Shown here: in pieces, positions 1-5,120 of the stretch
Layout: every line of letters starts with the position of its first letter
Numbering within the stretch: the stretch's first letter is position 1
From: an uncultured bacterium
GTDB lineage: Bacteria > Patescibacteriota > Patescibacteriia > 2-12-FULL-60-25
Direction of reading: 5' to 3'
Assembly: GCA_937968025.1 (NCBI GenBank)
Contig: CALBSL010000099.1
Location: forward strand, 1 to 12,917
Length of the DNA: 12,917 bases
Notes under the pieces: model-generated
Seen by the model: the letters and a program-made list of their open reading frames with translations, nothing else
The model's database searches: none
What the model was told of the DNA's origin: nothing
Position numbers and translations under genes: made by a program

Positions 1-399
1 GATGTGACCGGCTGGGTGAGCGGCAAGGATGGCCTGCTGGTGTTTGATGCCGACGGCGACGGCAAGGTGGGTGAAAGCGCCCTGGAACTGTTGGGCAACG
101 CCACCTCGCTAAACGGCACGACTGCCGGGGATTTCAGCAACGGTTTTGAGGCCCTGAAAGAGCTGGCCAAAAAGCATCTGGGCGAGGCCGCCTTCGTTCA
201 GGACAAACATTTCATCGGTGGGTTCGGTGCCCTGCACGAAGGCTTCCCAGATGATGTTTTTGTCGCCCATGCCGGCAAGGCGGCCCGTGGCGGCGTCGAC
301 CTGCTGGTGGCGAGCGCCGAGGGTTCGGCGCTCTGGGTTCAGAGAATGGAGATGATCGTCTCCAGCTTCCGCAGGCACTCGCTCGAGAGGGGGTCTTGA
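1..399 (+). CDS. C-terminal fragment of a calcium-binding, RTX/hemolysin-type protein (5' end outside window)
   Basis: The frame is open from the first base and ends in TGA at 397-399. The first 55 or so residues read TGWVSGKDGLLVFDADGDGK, then ALELLGNATSLNG and NGFEALKELA. This matches the common arrangement of RTX/hemolysin-type and related secreted proteins, where a TGWV..DGLLVxD segment, a DxDGDG calcium loop, an ELFGN-like segment and a NGFxAL segment follow each other. That resemblance is from memory of the family. The loop aspartates D16, D18 and D20 (numbering from base 1) are present. Beyond about residue 60 the text no longer resembles the family, and the last 60 nt overlap the convergent gene ending at 339, so the true end may lie earlier or a frameshift may be present. 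The codons favour CTG and GCC, unlike rpoBC. I am fairly sure of coding up to about base 180 and unsure after that. Confidence 0.55.
   Translation, partial: DVTGWVSGKDGLLVFDADGDGKVGESALELLGNATSLNGTTAGDFSNGFEALKELAKKHLGEAAFVQDKHFIGGFGALHEGFPDDVFVAHAGKAARGGVDLLVASAEGSALWVQRMEMIVSSFRRHSLERGS
312..333 (-). terminator. Hairpin 3' of the last gene of the minus-strand array
   Basis: A 9-bp perfect GC-rich stem (312-320 with 325-333, loop GGGT on the plus strand) sits 5 nt after the TGA at 339-341 of the leftward gene. There is no U-tract on either strand. It could be an mRNA 3'-end structure or a weak terminator, but it is not a canonical intrinsic terminator. It also lies inside the 3' part of the convergent plus-strand frame. 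Confidence 0.4.
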
Positions 400-986
400 C
401 GTTGGAGCGAGCGAGACATCGGATCGTCCGGTTGCCAGGCGTGGCTGTCGAAGAACGCGAGGATCTCTTCCACGACCCTTGGGTCCTCCCGCTTGAGGAG
501 GTTGATGAGAGGCGTGCAGGCATCTCGCAGCGAGCTCGGGGTGTGATCGATCACCTGCCGCTGCAGTCCCTGGCGCCGCTCATCGCAGGAGGCGAAGACC
601 CAGGCGCGGATGGCGTGAATCAGACTCATCTTTTTGGTGATGGGGGGCGATCTGTCGGCCAACCGCAGGAGCCCGGAGCGCAGCGTAACGAGAACGGGGG
701 GCGGTTCCGTGCGATTGGTGTCTCCGGTGTAGAGGTAGAGCGCGTCGGTGTGGTCGAGGCGCCGGGTGGACGGCGTGTTTATGAGATCGTTCTCGAGGGA
801 AATGAGGGCCTGCGTCACCCAGGGCGACGGGGAAGACCCTCGGGCACCGTGGTTGATCGAATTCACGTAGAGCTCATGCAGCTTGTCCAGCCGCTGGGCG
901 TACAGCCGGCACACGGCATCATTGATGCCGGTGAAGCGAACGAGTTGTGAAAGCTCAGATTCGTCGAGGGGGATGATACCAGCCAT
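339..986 (-). CDS. Hypothetical protein, 215 aa, last gene of the leftward array
   Basis: The frame is open to 1064, but I place the start at the ATG at 984-986 (MAGIIPLDES) because CAGGAGAG precedes it at good spacing and the upstream stretch is intergenic hairpin sequence. The product looks soluble and largely helical, with no signal peptide or membrane segment. It contains a WVTQALISLENDLINT segment, a YLYTGDTNRTEPPPV segment and a leucine-rich C-terminus (ECLRKLETIISIL). I recognise no family. The gene follows the 349-aa gene after 109 nt that hold a 15-bp hairpin, and it ends just before another hairpin. It is probably co-transcribed with the array. A protein-coding call is supported by the ribosome site, the uninterrupted frame and the position in the array. 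Confidence 0.7.
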   Translation of the reverse strand: MAGIIPLDESELSQLVRFTGINDAVCRLYAQRLDKLHELYVNSINHGARGSSPSPWVTQALISLENDLINTPSTRRLDHTDALYLYTGDTNRTEPPPVLVTLRSGLLRLADRSPPITKKMSLIHAIRAWVFASCDERRQGLQRQVIDHTPSSLRDACTPLINLLKREDPRVVEEILAFFDSHAWQPDDPMSRSLQRQDPLSSECLRKLETIISIL

Positions 987-1057
987 GGGCTCTCCTGCGA
1001 GGTGAATGGGTTGAAGGATCGTCTCGAGACCTCTCAGGGAGAGATATCGAGATGATC

Positions 1058-1090
1058 CTCCCACCCGCTGACGAGGTCAGCGGGTGGGAG
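1058..1090 (-). terminator. 15-bp perfect hairpin between two array genes
   Basis: Arms 1058-1072 and 1076-1090 are perfectly complementary over 15 bp with a 3-nt loop. The hairpin begins 5 nt after the TGA (1096-1098) of the upstream leftward gene. There is no U-run after it on the minus strand, so an mRNA-processing or stabilising structure is as likely as termination. Confidence 0.5.
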
Positions 1091-1095
1091 AAGGG

Positions 1096-2145
1096 TCAGT
1101 TGTAGCGACGCGCTCGAGCCGCGAGCGCCTCGCGGGCTCGGGTGGCGCGGCTCGGCTTCGTGCTCTGGGGGAGCGGCTCGCCGTACTTGCGCGCGTGGAG
1201 CTCGATCTCGTTGTCCGAGGACGGCGAGAGGAGGGTCTCCTTGCGACGATCGATCCAGTTGTGGGGCGAGAAGGAGGACTGCATGTCCCGGTCCTTCTGC
1301 TGCGCCCGCGCCTGGCGGAACAGGCGGTTGTTGTTCTTCACCGTGACCCCGTACTCGTGGCCGCGGTGTCCGCTGCGGTTCTCGCGACGGAGGCGGCAGG
1401 GGTGGAGCTCGCTCGTCGGGAGGGCGTGCTCCGCCTCGTTGTGGCGGCGCTCGTTCGCGCTGAGGCGACCCTTGGTGCGGTTCACGCGACGCGGGGAGAT
1501 GATCCCGTGAACGCGGAGGAACCAGAGGAGCTCGGGGGAGCGGGTGAGGATAAGGGGCAGGTGGTACTCCTCCTTGTTCACGCCGTTGTCCACGAAGGTG
1601 AACGTCACCAACTCCCCAATCTTGCGGAGGCGGCGGATGACGCGGGAGGAGAGGTTTGCGGTCTGGCTGATGGCCGGCCGCATGACGCCGTCCGCGTCGG
1701 GCACGCGGAGCGAGGGGTGGGTGGCGCTGATGGTGATGCACATCTGAGCCGGAAGCCACGGGGCTGTCTCCACGTAGGTGCGGCTGACGGTGATCTCCAC
1801 CCGGACCCCGACGTGGTTGGTGTCGTCGGGCTCGCGCTTGTAGATCCCCGTCACGAAGACGGAGTGGTTGGGCTGCGTCCGGAGCTCGTTCTCGAAGCGC
1901 TGCGTGACCGCTCGGTCCTTCGTGGTCTTGCCGCGGCGGACGTGGCGATGGTGCGGCGTCTCCTCGTGCTCACGCTGCAGGCGGCGCTCTTCGCGCTCCA
2001 CGCGCTCGCAGAACGGGCAGAAGGTCTCGGACGCATCGCCCGCGGTGCGGGTACGCAGCGAGTAAGTGCAGATCCTGCACTCCTTCTGGATCTGGTTCGG
2101 GTTGCGGCCGTTGTGGTGGATCGTCTCGGGGGCGCCGTCGTGCAT
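1096..2145 (-). CDS. Hypothetical CxxC-knuckle protein, 349 aa
   Basis: The start is ATG at 2143-2145, preceded by CCAGGAGCC at normal spacing; the stop is TGA at 1096-1098. The N-terminus holds two CxxC pairs, C23-x2-C26 and C43-x2-C46, separated by 16 residues. They are likely to bind one zinc ion. Residues 50-75 are rich in R, E and H. A middle part of mixed strand-like character (HSVFVTGIYKRE, VRVEITVSRTYVE, ELVTFTFVDNG, YHLPLILT) follows. The last 100 residues are strongly basic and polar, ending REALAARARRYN. This layout suggests a nucleic-acid-associated protein, but I cannot assign a family and see no catalytic motif. It is the largest protein of the array. A leftward hairpin precedes it and another follows it. 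Confidence 0.75.
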   Translation of the reverse strand: MHDGAPETIHHNGRNPNQIQKECRICTYSLRTRTAGDASETFCPFCERVEREERRLQREHEETPHHRHVRRGKTTKDRAVTQRFENELRTQPNHSVFVTGIYKREPDDTNHVGVRVEITVSRTYVETAPWLPAQMCITISATHPSLRVPDADGVMRPAISQTANLSSRVIRRLRKIGELVTFTFVDNGVNKEEYHLPLILTRSPELLWFLRVHGIISPRRVNRTKGRLSANERRHNEAEHALPTSELHPCRLRRENRSGHRGHEYGVTVKNNNRLFRQARAQQKDRDMQSSFSPHNWIDRRKETLLSPSSDNEIELHARKYGEPLPQSTKPSRATRAREALAARARRYN

Positions 2146-2237
2146 GAGAGGCTCCTGGTTGGGGGTGAAGGGGCGTGATGGATGAAGGGACAGAAGGATC
2201 CGCTCGAGTACCAGCAGAGCTAGTCTTCGAGGAGATC

Positions 2238-2256
2238 CCCCGAGCGCGGCTCGGGG
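2238..2256 (-). terminator. 8-bp hairpin in the gap before the 349-aa gene
   Basis: CCCCGAGC and GCTCGGGG pair perfectly around a 3-nt loop, 14 nt after the TAG (2271-2273) of the upstream 70-aa gene. It has no U-tract. It occupies the same relative position (just after a stop) as the other hairpins of the array. Confidence 0.4.
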
Positions 2257-2270
2257 AAGGGTGGCCTATT

Positions 2271-2483
2271 CTACTTCACCTGCCGTGTTGTTGTCAACGG
2301 CGAGGAAGGCGAATAGAAGGGGGAGGAAGGGCAGCCGCTGTTCTTACAGACCCGCATGCCATTGAGGGGGAGCTCGCGCCGACGGTCGGCCGGCACGAGC
2401 GATCGGAGGGATCGTGTCATCCAGTCCAGGGGCCGGCTGCACGTTGCGCAGTGCGGCGTGGCTGGTTTCGGAGGCTGTTTCAT
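2271..2483 (-). CDS. Hypothetical small zinc-ribbon-like protein, 70 aa
   Basis: The ATG at 2481-2483 overlaps the TGA of the preceding 48-aa gene (2480-2482) in an ATGA junction, so translation is probably coupled. The stop is TAG. Cysteines C12-x2-C15 and C46-x4-C51 form a widely spaced pair that could make a small zinc site. The stretch between is basic (RSLRSLVPADRRREL). No membrane segment is seen. I recognise no family. The overlap with a convincing small gene is the main support; the composition alone would not be enough. Confidence 0.6.
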   Translation of the reverse strand: MKQPPKPATPHCATCSRPLDWMTRSLRSLVPADRRRELPLNGMRVCKNSGCPSSPFYSPSSPLTTTRQVK

Positions 2484-2626
2484 GCGCCGCGCTCCTTCGG
2501 CGGGGTCGGGGGCGGGTCCTCGTCCGGGTCGATGTCCTCGGCGATGTGCAGCAGCCGCTCGTTGAGGATGCTGCCGATCCGCCAGAGGGCGAGAACAATG
2601 CCCGCGAGGAGGAGGTTGGTGATCAC
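2480..2626 (-). CDS. Small single-span membrane protein, 48 aa, GTG start
   Basis: I chose the GTG at 2624-2626, not an upstream ATG at 2737, because GAGGAGGTGAG precedes it and the GTG overlaps the TGA of the upstream gene (GTGA junction, 2623-2626). The protein has one clear hydrophobic helix at residues 2-21 (NLLLAGIVLALWRIGSIL), an amphipathic stretch, and an acidic, proline-rich tail (DIDPDEDPPPTPP). It looks like a small inner-membrane peptide with a charged tail. It sits between two CxxC proteins in a tightly coupled three-gene block (2919 down to 2271). Function unknown. Confidence 0.7.
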   Translation of the reverse strand: MITNLLLAGIVLALWRIGSILNERLLHIAEDIDPDEDPPPTPPKERGA

Positions 2627-2919
2627 GAGCTCACCTCCTCGTTGCGAAGCCGCGTGGTGAGCGCCGCCGCGGCAAAGAATCTGACCGGGCTGCAATCCAC
2701 GCAGGCGCTGTTGGCGCCGTGCCCGTTCGTGTGACACGTGTGGCAGAAGTCCCGAGCCAGCACCTCGAGATCCTGCGGCGTGAGAAGTCGCAGCGTCTCG
2801 GGATCAATCCCGTTGGGGGTGAGGTGGATAGCGAGACCGGAGTTCGCCATCTTCACCGGGTAGTGCGGTGAAGGCGCGAGCCAGCCGATGATTCGCTGCA
2901 GCAGGTTTTCGAACAACAT
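2623..2919 (-). CDS. Hypothetical CxxC-knuckle protein, 98 aa
   Basis: The ATG at 2917-2919 has an excellent AAGGAG site 7 nt upstream (2927-2932). The longer frame to 3048 would run through several hairpins and is rejected. The N-terminus (MLFENLLQRIIGWL) is amphipathic or weakly hydrophobic. A short segment reading GIDPETLRLLTPQDLEVLARDF precedes a C59-x2-C62-x10-C73-x2-C76 knuckle. The first pair is followed by H63, making a formal CxxCH, but with no signal peptide a zinc site is the better reading. Its stop overlaps the GTG of the 48-aa gene, so the two are coupled. Family not recognised. Confidence 0.72.
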   Translation of the reverse strand: MLFENLLQRIIGWLAPSPHYPVKMANSGLAIHLTPNGIDPETLRLLTPQDLEVLARDFCHTCHTNGHGANSACVDCSPVRFFAAAALTTRLRNEEVSS

Positions 2920-2942
2920 GACGGTGCTCCTTCTTGCGATGT

Positions 2943-3083
2943 GGGGAGAATTCCCCGCCACAGTCCCCATCGATCCCGAAACGAGTTCGGAGTGAGCTTG
3001 TACGGATGGGGTGTGTGGTGGGGACCCGTCGCACAAGCGCTTACGCATGTGCGACGGGAGGGGTGGCCGCTGAGGAAGCGGCC
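2943..3083 (-). ncRNA. Cluster of four consecutive hairpins in one intergenic gap
   Basis: Between the TGA at 3088-3090 and the start at 2919 four hairpins follow one another: 3065-3071 with 3077-3083 (7 bp); 3025-3035 with 3048-3058 (11 bp, CCCGTCGC-type, with a 3-bp inner stem); 2965-2971 with 3005-3011 enclosing 2976-2980 with 2986-2990; and 2943-2947 with 2952-2956. The last lies just upstream of the AAGGAG of the next gene. This is structured intergenic RNA of the leftward transcript; no gene is seen in it. Confidence 0.5.
3025..3058 (-). repeat. CCCGTCGC-type hairpin, diverged third copy
   Basis: The stem CCCGTCGCACA/TGTGCGACGGG is 11 bp and perfect. Its first eight pairs equal those of the two exact repeats at 4274-4316 and 5030-5072. 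At the ninth pair the strands are swapped (A-U here, U-A in the others), which keeps the pairing. The interior differs from the other copies. Confidence 0.55.
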
Positions 3084-3087
3084 GGGT

Positions 3088-3633
3088 TCAAGAGAGCTGG
3101 ATCCGGGGGATCCAGGGGTGCTTCTCGTACACCTTCTCGAGCTTCTTCGGGGGTTGCTCGATGAGGTGGGCGGCGTACGCCGTCACCGTGACGATGACGG
3201 CGAGAAGGGCGTTGAGGTCGTCGCGAGAGCGGGTGGCGCCGAGCTCCGGGGCGCGGTCGCGCGCGTGGTCGGCGATGTCCTTCCGCTTCTCGTCGTTCGA
3301 CGTGTTCATCCGCCGGTGTACCTCGCTCACGCCGCGCGATTGCTTCATCGGGTCCAGGGCGAGATCCAGGCACCCAAGCACGAAGACCGTGAGCTCGTCA
3401 TCGATGAGCTCGATCGCACCCTGCGCGAGCCCCCAGAGGTAGCGCAGCTGGCAGAGGTCCTCATCGTTGAGGTCCTGCAGGGCGGGAGTGACCGCCAGGG
3501 TGATCGCCTTGCCGAGCGCGCTCGTAGGTCGGCGGCGATTGAGGAGGTCGGCGATCGTTGTGAGAAGCGTCTCGTACCTCCTTTGCTTGTATACCTTGGT
3601 GTAGACCTGGCGCGCTTGCTTGATGCTGATCAT
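3088..3633 (-). CDS. Hypothetical protein, 181 aa, C-terminal membrane helix plus W-x-P-R-I tail
   Basis: The ATG at 3631-3633 (MISIKQARQVYTK) follows AAAGGAAC at good spacing. The open frame extends to 3732 and beyond, but that part is intergenic RNA. The N-terminal 130 residues look helical, with one hydrophobic patch (LTVFVLGCLDLAL, 81-93). A likely membrane helix spans 140-158 (LNALLAVIVTVTAYAAHLI). It is followed by a charged linker and the ending HPWIPRIQLS. The last 27 residues line up without gaps with the C-terminus of the 170-aa gene at 4427-4939: A155, H156, K167, V168, W174, P176, R177 and I178 are shared. The two are probably distant paralogues or carry the same module. Function unknown. 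Confidence 0.75.
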   Translation of the reverse strand: MISIKQARQVYTKVYKQRRYETLLTTIADLLNRRRPTSALGKAITLAVTPALQDLNDEDLCQLRYLWGLAQGAIELIDDELTVFVLGCLDLALDPMKQSRGVSEVHRRMNTSNDEKRKDIADHARDRAPELGATRSRDDLNALLAVIVTVTAYAAHLIEQPPKKLEKVYEKHPWIPRIQLS

Positions 3634-3669
3634 CGCTGTTCCTTTCGTTGAAGGCCTTCGAGGCATGGA

Positions 3670-3750
3670 TGCCACCGATGGGAGTTGAACCCAGTTGATC
3701 CGGACGACCTTGGAAGGCAGAGCCCCGCTCACTTTTTGTCCGGCGGTGGC
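3670..3750 (-). ncRNA. tRNA-like element (acceptor-type stem plus T-arm) between two array genes
   Basis: Read on the minus strand, GCCACCG (3744-3750) pairs over 7 bp with CGGTGGC (3671-3677), followed by an A at 3670. Directly inside it lies a T-arm-like hairpin (3678-3694): stem GGG/CCC plus U-A, and loop UUCAACU, which fits the T-loop pattern UUCRANY. A 6-bp stem CCGGAC/GTCCGG takes the place of the D and anticodon arms, with small hairpins inside. There is no normal D-arm or anticodon arm, so it is not an ordinary tRNA. The element fills the gap from 7 nt after one stop to 37 nt before the next start. It may be a tRNA-like structure, a tRNA relic or a chance fold. Confidence 0.35.
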
Positions 3751-3756
3751 CTCTTG

Positions 3757-4176
3757 TCACGAGACTTGTCGCACATCCTCGTCGATCATGGTGATGATGA
3801 GGAGTGCCAGACGGACGCCCACTGCAGAGAATGGGTGATCCATCGTCCAGGTGAGCTTCATGAGGCCGCCTTCGCTCTGGAGATTTCGCCAGCACTGCTC
3901 AATGTTCTGGCTGTGTTTGGCGAGATCGAGCTGTTGGATGGCGCTCAGGAACAGCTTCGTGAGCTCGTCGGCGAGCTCGCTGCTGAAGGTGTCGACCTCT
4001 TCGTCGATACGAGTGTCGATGCGCGCGATCGAGCTCGCAACCCATTCCGGGTGATCAGCAGGAAGGAGGGCGGTAAGTCGCTCTCGCTCGCTGAATGTCA
4101 TCACGGGTTGCCGGTAGCGCTCGAGCGCGTAACGAAGGTACCAGAGACGCTGATAGGTTGTCTCATCTGTGGTCAT
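3757..4176 (-). CDS. Hypothetical helical protein with C-terminal hydrophobic helix, 139 aa
   Basis: The ATG at 4174-4176 is preceded by a GGAGCG site 7 nt upstream; the stop is TGA at 3757-3759. The protein is mostly helical and charged (ERLTALLPADHPEWVASSIARIDTRIDEEVD is typical of it in composition), then ends with a hydrophobic helix at 117-131 (VRLALLIITM) and IDEDVRQVS. It resembles the 181- and 170-aa proteins in size and in ending with a membrane-like helix, but it lacks the W-x-P-x-I tail. The frame beyond its TGA stays open through the next gene, so only this stop separates them. Family not recognised. Confidence 0.72.
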   Translation of the reverse strand: MTTDETTYQRLWYLRYALERYRQPVMTFSERERLTALLPADHPEWVASSIARIDTRIDEEVDTFSSELADELTKLFLSAIQQLDLAKHSQNIEQCWRNLQSEGGLMKLTWTMDHPFSAVGVRLALLIITMIDEDVRQVS

Positions 4177-4211
4177 GACGACGCTCCGCTGATGGGGGAA
4201 AGAACACGGGG

Positions 4212-4269
4212 TCTCGACGAAGTTCGAGAGATCCCGCCTCTGACTACGAGCAGGGCTCGATATCAGAGG
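4212..4269 (-). ncRNA. Two further hairpins between the 43-bp repeat and the next gene
   Basis: The first pairs 4237-4243 with 4263-4269 (7 bp) around an inner 5-bp stem 4247-4251 with 4255-4259 and a 3-nt loop. The second pairs 4212-4217 with 4224-4229 (6 bp). With the repeat they fill the gap before the ATG at 4176. No other feature is seen in this gap. Confidence 0.4.
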
Positions 4270-4273
4270 TGGG

Positions 4274-4316
4274 ACCCCGTCGCTCGAGATCCGTTGGGAA
4301 ACGGAGAGCGACGGGA
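4274..4316 (-). repeat. 43-bp exact repeat, copy 1 (bipartite hairpin)
   Basis: This stretch is identical to 5030-5072. It folds as a 10-bp outer stem (4276-4285 with 4306-4315) and a 6-bp inner stem (4290-4295 with 4300-4305) with a 4-nt loop and a 4-nt bulge on one side. It begins 5 nt after the TGA of the small ORF at 4322-4411 and precedes the gene starting at 4176. No mobile-element sequence surrounds it. Confidence 0.8.
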
Positions 4317-4321
4317 AGGGG

Positions 4322-4411
4322 TCACTGGATCTCGGGGACCCAGGGGTGTTCGGCGCGGATCATGTCGAACGGGGGCGGGTTCCGCAGGAGGCCGGTGGCG
4401 TGGAGCCCCAT
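4322..4411 (-). pseudogene. 29-codon ORF encoding a lone W-x-P-x-I tail; probable remnant of a paralogue
   Basis: The frame reads MGLHATGLLRN, then PPPFDMIRAE and HPWVPEIQ, stop TGA at 4322-4324. Its last 25 residues align without gaps to the C-terminal module of the 181-aa protein (shared A, one P, then H-P-W-x-P-x-I-Q). It lies in the same frame as the preceding 170-aa gene, only 15 nt beyond that gene's TAA (4427-4429), and no good Shine-Dalgarno site is visible. It may be the surviving 3' end of a tandem paralogue, or an alternative C-terminus reached by readthrough. A real 29-aa peptide is possible but less likely. Confidence 0.5.
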
Positions 4412-4426
4412 GTGGGGCGGGTAGTT

Positions 4427-4939
4427 TTAGGTGATTCTTGGAAGCCAGTCGTTTTGCCGGCGTACTTTTGCGTTGTCCGGCATCTCATTGATGACTCCGT
4501 GGGCGAAACAGGCACCGAGAAACAGGTAGCAGCCAAGGATTTCTCCCTGAATGCGCGGCCGTTGACCGTCTCGCATGAGCTCAGGATTTGTCCTCTCCCG
4601 CTCAAAGCGGGCTTCACATGTATGTCGTCCGAGCTGTGCACCCAAAACATTTGCCAGTGCATTCATGTCCAGATCCCAGGGGAGAGCGACGAGCAGGGCT
4701 CGGAGCCTTTTGAACTCCTCTATTGCGGCGGTCAGCATTCTGGGATCGTGATTGGTGGCACGTAGGACCCTGGGTGACTGGATCTCGAGATAGAGGCGTT
4801 CTCCCACGGTTGTGAGGTTGGCGGGATCCCTCAGCGCAAGGGCACTCATGAATAGATCAATCGTGAGCACACAGCGACCGCGCTGGTCAAATGGGGATTG
4901 TGTCCTCGCCTTGTGATTCAGCTCGGTGAGCGTTTGCAT
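4427..4939 (-). CDS. Hypothetical protein, 170 aa, hydrophobic helix plus W-L-P-R-I-T C-terminus
   Basis: The ATG at 4937-4939 (MQTLTELNHKA) has AGAGAGG about 6 nt upstream. The longer frame to 5110 runs through two hairpins and is rejected. The N-terminal 130 residues look soluble and helical (RMLTAAIEEFKRLRALLV). A hydrophobic stretch at 134-149 (ILGCYLFLGACFAHGV) is followed by a charged linker and NDWLPRIT. The C-terminal module from A146 to T170 matches residues 155-179 of the 181-aa protein at A, H, K, V, W, P, R and I with no gap. The stop is TAA, the only one in the array. Function unknown. Confidence 0.72.
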   Translation of the reverse strand: MQTLTELNHKARTQSPFDQRGRCVLTIDLFMSALALRDPANLTTVGERLYLEIQSPRVLRATNHDPRMLTAAIEEFKRLRALLVALPWDLDMNALANVLGAQLGRHTCEARFERERTNPELMRDGQRPRIQGEILGCYLFLGACFAHGVINEMPDNAKVRRQNDWLPRIT

Positions 4940-4992
4940 GGTCTGCCTCTCTGGTTCCGTATCACGTCGCATAAGCGTGGCTAGTGATCGTC

Positions 4993-5028
4993 CCCTCGCT
5001 CTCGCGAAGAACTTCGCAAGAACGAGGG
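4993..5028 (-). ncRNA. 16-bp hairpin with G-U pairs only on the minus-strand RNA
   Basis: Arms 4993-5008 and 5013-5028 pair over all 16 positions in the leftward RNA, two or more of them as G-U wobbles. On the plus strand these become C/A mismatches. The structure therefore belongs to the leftward transcript. It follows the 43-bp repeat copy 2 and precedes the 170-aa gene. Confidence 0.55.
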
Positions 5029-5029
5029 A

Positions 5030-5072
5030 ACCCCGTCGCTCGAGATCCGTTGGGAAACGGAGAGCGACGGGA
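5030..5072 (-). repeat. 43-bp exact repeat, copy 2 (bipartite hairpin)
   Basis: Identical to 4274-4316, with the outer stem at 5032-5041/5062-5071 and the inner stem at 5046-5051/5056-5061. It lies 48 nt after the TGA of the 69-aa gene and before the 170-aa gene. Flanking sequence differs from copy 1 beyond the repeat, so this is a discrete element and not part of a longer duplication. Confidence 0.8.
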
Positions 5073-5120
5073 GGTAGGTGAGGGGCTGTGGCGCTCAGAC
5101 ACCTTAGCATAGAGAGCGGA

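Noticed and set aside
1084..2178. A 364-codon plus-strand frame opposite the 349-aa gene
   Set aside because: Its composition is repetitive (V, G, A, L, R runs) and mirrors the GC-rich third positions of the minus-strand gene, which has a ribosome site, CxxC pairs and a natural place in the array.
2623..2919. CxxCH heme-binding site of a c-type cytochrome in the 98-aa protein
   Set aside because: There is no signal peptide, and a second CxxC pair 10 residues on makes a four-cysteine zinc knuckle more likely.
3670..3750. An ordinary tRNA gene (a TTCCAA segment looked like a Gly anticodon loop)
   Set aside because: No D-arm and no proper anticodon stem can be drawn; only the T-arm and terminal stem fit.
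3088..4176. Recoding of TGA as glycine, as in Gracilibacteria and Absconditabacteria, which would fuse two array genes
   Set aside because: TGA serves as the stop in most array genes and forms the GTGA and ATGA overlaps. No evidence elsewhere in the window calls for recoding.
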